A DNA stretch of 27,095 bases, taken from Dimorphilus gyrociliatus (Eukaryota; Annelida; Polychaeta; Dinophilidae). A program made the translations under genes and the position numbers. Below the pieces are notes generated by a model. That model was not told where the DNA came from. It did no database searches and worked only from the letters and a program-made list of their open reading frames with translations. This document shows, piece by piece, positions 19,450-27,095 of this stretch. Where the stretch lies: the NCBI GenBank assembly GCA_904063045.1, contig CAJFCJ010000246.1, positions 1 to 27,095 of the forward strand. The letters run 5' to 3'. Each line of letters begins with the position of its first letter. Within the stretch, counting starts at the first letter, position 1.

Positions 19450-22400
19450 ATGACAGAAGAAACTAAAATAGTTCAGAAATATTGTCCTTTAAGTAAATTA
19501 ACTGCTGATAATCTGAACAATTTATCAGAAGATTTCTCAAATATACCGCAAAGAAAATATACAGTACAAACTGTAACAGAATTTTTAAATCTATTGCAGT
19601 TGAAGATTTGTAGTAAAAATGGATACAGCGAAAATTCACCTGGAGCTAGAGGATTACAAATAATTTTTGATCGCTTTAAATTTATTTATGATAAGTAAGT
19701 AGAAAGAATAAGAGAGAACAACAGCTCTCTTTCCCCTTCCCTCCCGCTCTTCCCTCATCTCTCTACCATTATTCAATTACATTATGTAATAAAAAGAATT
19801 GTTTTCAATTATCTTACAGTAAAATGTCCGATAATGTTAGTAAATGGAAGCCAATTTGTAAGAAATTAATGATAATAATCCTAGCCGTTTACGAAGAGAA
19901 TTGCGTATCATGCGGTAATATTCCTTTTCTAATGAACTTTTTCGAATTACAAAACTTTGGCGATTATCTACAAGTAATCAATAAATATAGTTTTTAATTA
20001 ATAATTTAAATTAATAACAATTAAACGTCTCTTCTTATCAGAAAGAAATTAAAGAAAATGAGATAAAAAAGCTTTTAAAAGTTCTTTGTCAGGAGGACAT
20101 TAAACCTTTGGAAAGCGATCGAAATGTTCAATTATGGTGTGATACGTACGATTCTATAGCTAGAAGATTCTTTTATGAAATATCGTTAGTATTATTACGT
20201 AATAACGATTGTATTGCGTATAAATTCTACTCTTGTACATACAAAATGTAGGAAATCGAAGGATGCTATTACAAAATGTAGGCCTGAAATATTGAAAGGA
20301 TTCTTTATATGGATTGGTAGGATGGCTGAAGATAAAACTACGCAACATTTATCGGCAAATATGATAGTATTATTTAGAGATATATCGGAGAATTCCCTAC
20401 AGAAGAAAGGTGTACATCTTCTCTTCGAAGTAAGATTTTTAAAATTGAACATTCAATAGAAATTTCATACGCCTATCCAATTACTTAAGAATTCGGACGG
20501 AAACTGTCTAAACAGCTTTGTAACGGAAGTGACAAAACTATTAACTCTTACAAAGTATCCTCCATCGAATAAAGTTCACCAAGCTATTCTATTCTTAATA
20601 GACCAATGCTACTTTCAATCTATAAAGTGAGTTAAAGCAATAAAGAATCGAAACGAATTTTTCAACGTAATCCTTTGTTTCATACAGAAATTCAACAAAT
20701 TCAAGATTCTTTGCTAAACTCTATGAGTTATATTCGAAATTTGAATATTCATCAAATCGGAAAATTAATGAATTATTTGCGAATATAAGTGAATATTTTA
20801 ATGATAAATTATCCTTCGTAAGTATCATTAGATAGAGTAAAGATTTCTTCCTCTTTATCATAATTATCTTCAATGCAGTTGTCCTATTCTGGAAAATCGA
20901 CTATAGACACATTTCTAGATAATATAAGGAATATTAAAAATGGCGAACAAGCCAACTACTTTACTATTATCTTTAGGGATCATTACTTTAATGATATATT
21001 ACCAATTCTTAAGTAAGTTGTCTTCAGGGAAAGAAATGAATTTCTCTATCATTTTTTCCATTTTGTTTATACAGGAATGAAAAGAATAAATTAAGACAAT
21101 TTCTAACCTCAATAATTGAAAATCCTTTCAAGGATATCTGCAAAGAATTCTTTGAAGATTGCGTAGAACGTTCGCAAATGGTTAATATTCAAGGGGACGC
21201 TGATCTATTCTTGATGTCATTTAATTTAATGTACATGTACCAATGGGGTAATAGCAGGGAAGCCAAAGAAGCATTTGGAGCAATTGGTACAGGATATTGT
21301 CAATTAATTAAGTTGGTTTAATATCAACAAACAACAATAATGAATTATTAGTAATTAATTAATTAATTAATTAATTTTTAATTAGAAATAATATCGAAAT
21401 CCCAAAAATAAAGACCTATTTAAACGGCATTGTGGAAAAGGCTTTTGATTTTAATAGCGTCGCTTATCAAGAGGCTTGTTCTCAATTTTTATACGAATTA
21501 GATTGGAAGGTAAAACTAAGATAATATGTTTTTGTCATCTAATATACATTTATCTATTATAGGATGACTTTAGAACCTTTCATAATATACTGAAAAAACT
21601 TCGAAGGAACGTTGAACGAAACGCGAATCTTTTCTATAGTCAAGATTCAATTGTTTGGATGACTCAACTTCTCATTGAAAAGATGGATGCTTGTAATAGG
21701 TAACGTTTTAAGTTATTTTAATTAACCATACCTTTCTATTACCATTTCTCTTCGTAGTAAAAATGAAAGGTTTAAGGAATTGACGGATAGTTACGGTAAT
21801 TTATTCAACGCTTGTTACGGTCTTCCGTGGCTATTTGAATTGGATGCTGAAGTATTTTCAAAACACCAAGTTACAAGCGATTATCAAAGGAGAACGTTAC
21901 CTGGACAAATTCTAGAAAGTTCTATGAAAAACATTTATCTAAAAGTAAATTTTATGGCAATTTCAATACTCTTGTAAAAACTAAATAGATTTTCATTTCT
22001 CTCATTTAGAATAGAAATTTACACGAATTCATTAAACCGATTGTTGGTTCATTAAATAAGATTAAAAAGCAGGAAACTGATGAAACTTTACAGGTAATAT
22101 ACAATCAATTCTTACATTTTGATTTATTCCTATTATGTTTAGAAATTGGCGGCAGAAATTTTAGCCAAATTACCAGAAAATATGGTACTTTTAAGTGATG
22201 ATGGAGGCAACGATACAATTACAGAATTTCTAAATACTAAGAATATTGATTTATTAGGTAAATATATTCTATATTTGAAGTGAAAGATAAAGTAAAAAAT
22301 TGATGATTTTCCGTCTTAAGAAACGATTGCGAAAATTTATCCAAGTTGCAGTGATATTATTCATGAGAATCTAGAGTTTTTCATTGAAGTAACCGAAGAG

Positions 22401-24767
22401 AATACCGAACATTATACATATAGTATGTTACATTTATTGAAAAAAGTAGCCGAACAAGATCCAAGGGAGATTAACTCATCAGTTTTTGATTATTTAATAA
22501 ATTCTCTTAGAATATCTTATGGAACGACGGCTTGTCTAGCTCTTCAGAAGTTGGCTATATCAAAATTCGATTTATTCAATGGCTACCATGACAAAATTGA
22601 ACAGATTGTTAAATCTTATAAGAACGGTGTATTTTATTTACAACTATTGGCTGATTTAAGTCAAACAGCGGCATTAGGGGAAAAGTACGCTAAAGTTATT
22701 TGGGAAATGTTCAAGACGGGAGGTCAAGACTATAGAGCCAATTGTTTATCAGCCCTTCGTAATGTTGCCGTTAGACAAAGGGAGGCTGTTGAACGTTATA
22801 AACATGACATTGAACAATTAAAAACCGACCTAAGTATTAAAGATTGGGTCATGCTCGTTCTAGATGTTTTGGAAGGTAGATCCTTAGAAAAAGTTTCAAA
22901 TGACCTCATTGAACAAAGGGAAGATATTGATAACTTGAACGTTAGAGTTACTAATAACGAAGGAAAGATTGAATATCTCGATAACGAAGTTAAAGACACT
23001 AAAGCCGAGATTAAGGTTGTTAAACTAGACGTTCAAGAAACGAAAGAGCGTCTCAGTCAAATGGAATATACAATGAAAGGACTCGACGAAAGAGTTGAAC
23101 AACTCGGCTATATGACTCTTTCCCACGCTCCAGCTTGGTCTCGTCACGTTTCGGACCTAATGAATAATCAAGCTGATAACGATTGGAGATTACTCGCAAT
23201 GAAACTTAATTATACAAATGATGATATTCGTAATTGGGCTACTCAGCCAGATCCATGCCTCTCGCTATTGGACGAATGGTTTGCCACCCACAAAACAAGG
23301 GAAGCCACTTTCGCTATATTAAATAATCTTAAAGATATGAATAGATTAGACGCCGTTGAAGTAGTTGAAAATGCCCTTGCCGCCGTAAAAGATGTTGTTA
23401 CTGAGGAAACGGATGAAGTATTTGAAAAGCCCGAAATATTTCTCAGCTATCAATGGGGACATCAACAAGAGGTGAAATTATTAAAGAAACACCTGGAAAT
23501 GGCAGGATTTAAAGCGTGGATGGATATTGGTCAAATGGGTGGTGGAGATAAACTATACGCAAAAATAGACGATGGTGTTCGATCGGCAAAAGTCATCATT
23601 AATTGTGTCAGCGAAAAATACGCTCAATCGGCAAATTGTTGTAGAGAAGTTAATCTATCAACTAATCTTGGTAAACCAATGATCCCTTTACTTATGGAAC
23701 AGCTTTCCTGGCCTCCTCCAGGACCAATGGGTCCTATAATGTCTGAATATCTCTATATCAAATTTTTCAAATCCAACGACGTTGAAAAGGATAATAAAGT
23801 ATTTTGGATGTCGGCAAAGTTTCAAGAACTACTTATGCAATTGAGATACTACGCAGCTCCCGACGTTGAACTCATTAAGAAGGATTCTCTCTATTACGGT
23901 TGGATGACTCCACCGGAAGAAGTGATTGTAATTCCCGATAGAAAGCAGAAAGTTGGAAATAATAATTCTAAGAAAGAAGAGAAAACCGTAGAAAACGAAA
24001 AAAGTCCCGACGTTTTCATATCTTATCAATGGGATAAACAAGAACAAATTAAACGTCTTTATAAGAAACTTACCGAAATGGGATATCATTGTTGGTTGGA
24101 TATTATGCAAATGGGAGGAGGTGATTCGCTATTTGATAAAATTGATAAAGGGATAAGAGGCGCTAAAATTGTCGTATCGTGTGTAACTAAAAAGTACGCT
24201 TTGAGCGTCAATTGTAAAAGAGAAGTTTCCCTATCATCCGCCTTGAACAAACCGATTATACCTCTTCTATTAGAAAATATGTCTTGGCCACCGGAAGGTC
24301 AAATGTCAATGATATTTACTCAACTGTTGTACATAGGATTTCATAAAAAAGAAAATTCAAGTTTGTGGCAAGGAGATGAATTTGATCAATTAACGTCTAA
24401 GATTGATACAAACATTACTCCGTCCAACGATATTAACGATGAAGACGAGCTTGATAATTCTCAGGAAACTAAACAAACTGTTGTGGAAGCAGCGAAAACG
24501 GGTAGTTTAAAGGAAAGTAGTGAAAAGAGGAAAGAAGTTAAAAATAAAATGAACGAAAAGAAGAAGGACGAAGAAGTTGAGAAGAGAAATGCCGAGAGAG
24601 AGAGAGAAGAGAAGAGAAATGCCGAAAGACAAAGAGAAGAGAAGAGAAATGAAGAAAATAAAATGAACAACGAAAGAAAGGTTGCAAAAAAGGAGAATGA
24701 ATCATCAACAAGAAGAGAAGTGGATAATCCACCTCCGAAGAAATCTTCAACTTGTACTATATTATAA
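19450..24767 (+). CDS. ARM-like / coiled-coil / Death / TIR / TIR protein with C-terminal CaaX box (intact copy)
   Basis: Fourteen exons: 19450-19694, 19820-19973, 20042-20217, 20252-20429, 20460-20626, 20688-20817, 20879-21012, 21075-21311, 21386-21509, 21563-21699, 21758-21944, 22010-22093, 22143-22257 and 22321-24767. All introns are GT...AG, and the sum is 4515 nt (1504 residues). Residues 1 to about 880 are helical and armadillo/HEAT-like. About 890-950 is a heptad coiled coil. About 957-1045 is a Death domain (NDWRLLAMKLNYTNDDI). TIR 1 (about 1060-1175, EIFLSYQWG) and TIR 2 (about 1251-1365, DVFISYQWD) follow. Both TIRs keep Glu (1132 and 1324) in a C-R-E-V context aligned with the SARM1 catalytic Glu, so NAD+ cleavage is plausible. 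About 1423-1485 is an E/K/R-rich helix, and the last four residues, CTIL, after KKSS form a CaaX box (Leu suggests geranylgeranylation), implying membrane anchoring. SARM1-like logic is inferred; a scaffold role in innate immunity is the alternative. Confidence 0.9.
20252..20281 (+). other. 30-nt in-frame segment between duplicate 3' splice sites, copy 2
   Basis: Same as in copy 1: donor GT at 20218, acceptors ending at 20251 and 20281, both in frame. Being retained in both copies, it may be a real alternative splice choice of ten residues in the N-terminal helical region. Confidence 0.5.
20430..20459 (+). other. 30-nt intron (intron 4 of the TIR gene)
   Basis: GTAAGA at 20430 to ATAG at 20459. 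Reading through it gives an in-frame TAG at its last three bases, whereas removing exactly 30 nt joins two frames that both fit the gene and keeps the total length divisible by three. Identical in copy 1 (7982-8011). Thirty nt is near the lower limit known for animal spliceosomal introns. Confidence 0.7.
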
Positions 24768-25210
24768 ATTGAAAGTATAAAACATGACAAAACGTAACTT
24801 TCGAGCTTAAAGTTAAAAATGAACGATCTCAGCGATTGTTTAATACGATTTCTATATGTTTCTCTAACCTTATTAAAGACTTTCCTATCCGTTTTGAATA
24901 TATTAAAAACGTGGCTTAAACGTTGAGTGGGAGTTGGGGAATTGAAAGAGAGTTTAATGATTGATTAATTCTTTCATAAATTGCTATTGCAGTACAAATG
25001 TTTGGTTGTCATATTTTCTAAATAGACGTAATAAGAACATTAAAAGTATACTCAATTAATTAAAATAGGTTTATATGATTGTCATAAATACATAAAAGAT
25101 ATAAGTACTAATATTTATTCCCCTTATACTACAATTTAGATGTTAAAATATCAAGATAATGCAGATAAAATTGATGAACTATCGCTTGCTTAAAACTTGT
25201 ATTTATTCCT

Positions 25211-25249
<39 letters not shown>

Positions 25250-25380
25250 CAACATCCAACACCGTAAATCAGCAAATGATACAAAACAGGGAAAAGGTAG
25301 GGGGAGGGTCGGATAAATTCTAAAATGAACATTTTAAACTATGCCAAAATGCTGAGGGAAGATTGATATCTGGAATTCTT
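24768..25380. other. 3' flank of TIR gene, copy 2, and end of the duplicated unit
   Basis: Non-coding, AT-rich. It matches copy 1 to about 25277, including the (GA)n run at 25212-25244. Beyond 25277 no copy 1 sequence is available. The convergent PAN-domain gene ends at 25381, so the two genes are tail to tail with about 610 bp between stop codons. Confidence 0.5.
25212..25244. repeat. (GA)n microsatellite, copy 2
   Basis: About sixteen uninterrupted GA units; the copy 1 equivalent at 12759-12786 is shorter and interrupted. A useful length marker to tell the two copies apart. Confidence 0.9.
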
Positions 25381-26140
25381 TCAGTTTACTTCATTATTCA
25401 TCTTTACAAAGAATATGGATCCTACGTTATCTATAGGATCTTTAACTGATTTTTGCAAGTAACAGATATCATTGGTTATGGTAAAAGCCGCACAGGTAAC
25501 AGACTTTTTACATTCGTCGAAACACTGTTGAAAATCATCATTTTCAACCGTAATCCTTTTCAACTCTTCGCCTCGATTTGCTTCAAAGTTTCTCTTTTCA
25601 AAATCTTTATGATCGAAGAATGCTGTAAGGGAATAATTGTTTTTGTATATTTAACGAGAAGAAAACTGGTAAAGAGTGGACCTTTTTTATCTTTAATATA
25701 GAAAACGTTGTGGGGTCGGGAAGTAAACTCTTCGTAAGATTTAATCTTATCTTTCAACCAGCACATTTTCCTTACAGTATTGAATGAGAATGAAACGCAA
25801 TTGGATAGAGTATTGCAGGTATTTACGCAACGATCTAGAAGGGTATTGTTAATAGTTTAATATCATCACCAGCCGAGCATAGTTGATCGACAGCAAAGTA
25901 ATTTTTAGCAATAACTGAAATATAATTGAATTAATAGAAGAAACAATTGACAATATTTTTATATAATTACTATTTTCGTGTCTGATGAAAAGACTTATGT
26001 CATTGTTTGGTTGTTGTAGTGATTTATCAAGACTATCATGTAAGTAGCACCTTTGCGTCTTTCGTCAAACGTAATTGCCTTTGACATATACGACCTTTGA
26101 GCGTAGACCATACAAGCGTTAAGGTTTGAAACTCTATAAA
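25381..26140 (-). CDS. PAN/Apple-module protein, 5' end unresolved
   Basis: Four minus-strand exons keep one frame, all joined in phase 1: 26140-26051, 25914-25870, 25834-25682 and 25622-25381 (introns 136, 35 and 59 nt), giving about 176 residues to the TGA at 25381. Two modules show the PAN/Apple cysteine pattern: one spans RCVNTCNTLSNCVSFSFN...CWLK, the other FQQCFDECKKSVTCAAFT...ICYLQ. A possible earlier, degenerate module (ACMVYAQ...AITFDE) lies in the first listed exon. PAN modules are disulfide-linked, usually extracellular, and bind proteins or glycans. No signal peptide or start codon was found, so one or more 5' exons are missing, perhaps beyond 26150. No transmembrane helix is seen. 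The gene is not part of the duplicated unit. The last two exons are convincing; the upstream ones less so. Confidence 0.65.
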
Positions 26141-27095
26141 CTGCAATATGCTTAGTGATTTCGTCTTTGGAACTTTTGTAAATCCAAAATATTCATCGTC
26201 AGCTAAAGTTAGAAAAGGTAAGTAGTTTAATTATAAATATAGATATGTAAATATTTTCCATGATTACATTTGGCGTATTGAAATATTCCAATTATTACAA
26301 AAATACCAAGTTTAATGAAAAGTTCCATATTCAATATTGTTGAAATTTGAATAGTTTTTAAAAAGTGAGATTTCTTAGTTATGCATTTTATGTTTGCATT
26401 ATATATATATATACATTTTGAACGTTCAAAAAACTATTAAACAGCCGCTTTTAACTAGCAAATAAACTTTTTTCTTTGTTTTCCCTCTGCGAATTTATTA
26501 TACGATTATTACTTTTGTATTTTATTCATTTATTACCTTTTTCAAAAATTTATTCTCATTTTTTGCAGTCGAAATTAAAACTTGAAACTAAAAGTTTCTC
26601 TGCAAAGGGTAAAACAATGTTATTGTTGTTCTTGAATAAAATTCCCATGTAAGTTAATGAATCGGGGTGTTTTTTGACATAAAACGTCTTCTTCTAGGCT
26701 CAAGACAAACGAAAAGTAAAAATTTATTGAAAAAAACGTATACATTTAACAGATCAATTATAATTTTATAAATAATTAAAGGAAGATTATAGGACTACAT
26801 ACTTTTCGACGCGCAATATGACTAATATGAATAAAATAGAAGTATTCTATAGAAAAACATATTTATTTGTGGTTATATTTTTAAATATCATTTGACTGTG
26901 AATTGCTGACTAAATAATTCAATTCAAAACTTTATGAATAATATATGTTGTATGGTGTGGAATATTACACCGAAACGTTAATATTCATGGCAGTTTTTAT
27001 ATATATATAGTCGAATAGTTGACAGAATGGAAAGAAAATGTATAAATTAAAAGTATAAAAATGTGGATATTCTACTTTAGCAATGTAATGAATTG
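26141..27095. other. AT-rich region without a supported gene
   Basis: Mostly A/T-rich DNA with short AT dinucleotide runs near 26400 and 27000. At its left end, 26148-26217 reads on the plus strand as ATG plus 23 codons followed by a strong donor (AAAAG|GTAAGT), with a TATAAA at 26135. This could be the first exon of a plus-strand gene, but I find no second exon. The same DNA on the minus strand has a good acceptor-like site and could belong to the PAN gene. Confidence 0.35.

Larger units (their letters stand above)
13699..25277 (+). repeat. Tandem duplication unit, copy 2 (TRPM gene + MULE + TIR gene)
   Basis: Counterpart of 2353-12818, starting inside TRPM exon 2 because the 5' part is in the gap. 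Removing the 1888-bp MULE and one 8-bp target-site copy leaves a unit collinear with copy 1. Homology that I can check ends at 25277, where copy 1 runs into N. The TIR gene here is undamaged, and the TRPM exon 2 keeps the 248 bp missing from copy 1. Confidence 0.9.

Noticed and set aside
2353-25277. A bacterial Thoeris-type defence locus
   Set aside because: GT...AG introns, a six-helix TRPM channel, a Death domain and animal transposons show that this is eukaryotic; only the TIR/SLOG logic is similar.
1-27095. tRNA or rRNA genes
   Set aside because: I saw no cloverleaf with an intact B box and no conserved rRNA stretch by eye; a covariance search was not possible.

Overview
This window looks like nuclear DNA of an invertebrate animal. 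Genes are cut into many exons by very short introns (30 to about 75 nt, GT...AG). The sequence is AT-rich, two families of eukaryotic DNA transposon are present, and the proteins are animal-type: a TRPM cation channel, a protein with Death and TIR domains, and PAN/Apple modules. The larger TIR protein resembles a family I know from molluscs, annelids and other lophotrochozoans, so a small-genome lophotrochozoan is my tentative guess. The sequence alone does not fix the species.

Layout. Positions 1-1740 hold decayed transposons on the minus strand: a Tc1/mariner transposase cut by the window edge, next to a broken Mutator-like (MULE) transposase. Positions 2353-12818 and 13699-25277 are two near-identical copies of one unit, separated by an 880-base run of N. 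Each unit carries, on the plus strand and about 430 bp apart (before the insertion in copy 2), (i) a TRPM-family channel gene and (ii) a gene for an armadillo-like / coiled-coil / Death / TIR / TIR protein ending in a CaaX box. In copy 2 a complete MULE (17114-19001), flanked by an 8-bp target-site duplication, sits in the last TRPM exon. The TIR gene of copy 2 can be spliced by eye from 14 exons into an unbroken 1504-residue frame. Its partner in copy 1 has three 1-nt deletions and a destroyed splice donor. Both TRPM copies carry small frameshifts, and copy 1 also has a 248-bp deletion. After the second unit, a minus-strand gene with PAN/Apple modules lies at 25381-26140. The remainder to 27095 is AT-rich with no gene I can support.

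How the genes may work together (inference). Animal TIR domains such as that of SARM1 can cleave NAD+ to ADP-ribose and cyclic ADP-ribose. TRPM2-type channels bind these nucleotides through SLOG-like N-terminal domains. Both TIR domains here keep a glutamate at the position of the SARM1 catalytic residue. The TRPM lacks a C-terminal NUDT9-H domain, so nucleotide sensing, if any, would be through its N-terminus. A linked and co-duplicated TIR enzyme and TRPM channel would be an animal parallel to the bacterial TIR-SLOG pairing of Thoeris defence. This is the most interesting hypothesis here and is unproven. The rival explanation for the duplication is that two haplotypes were placed in tandem by the assembler.
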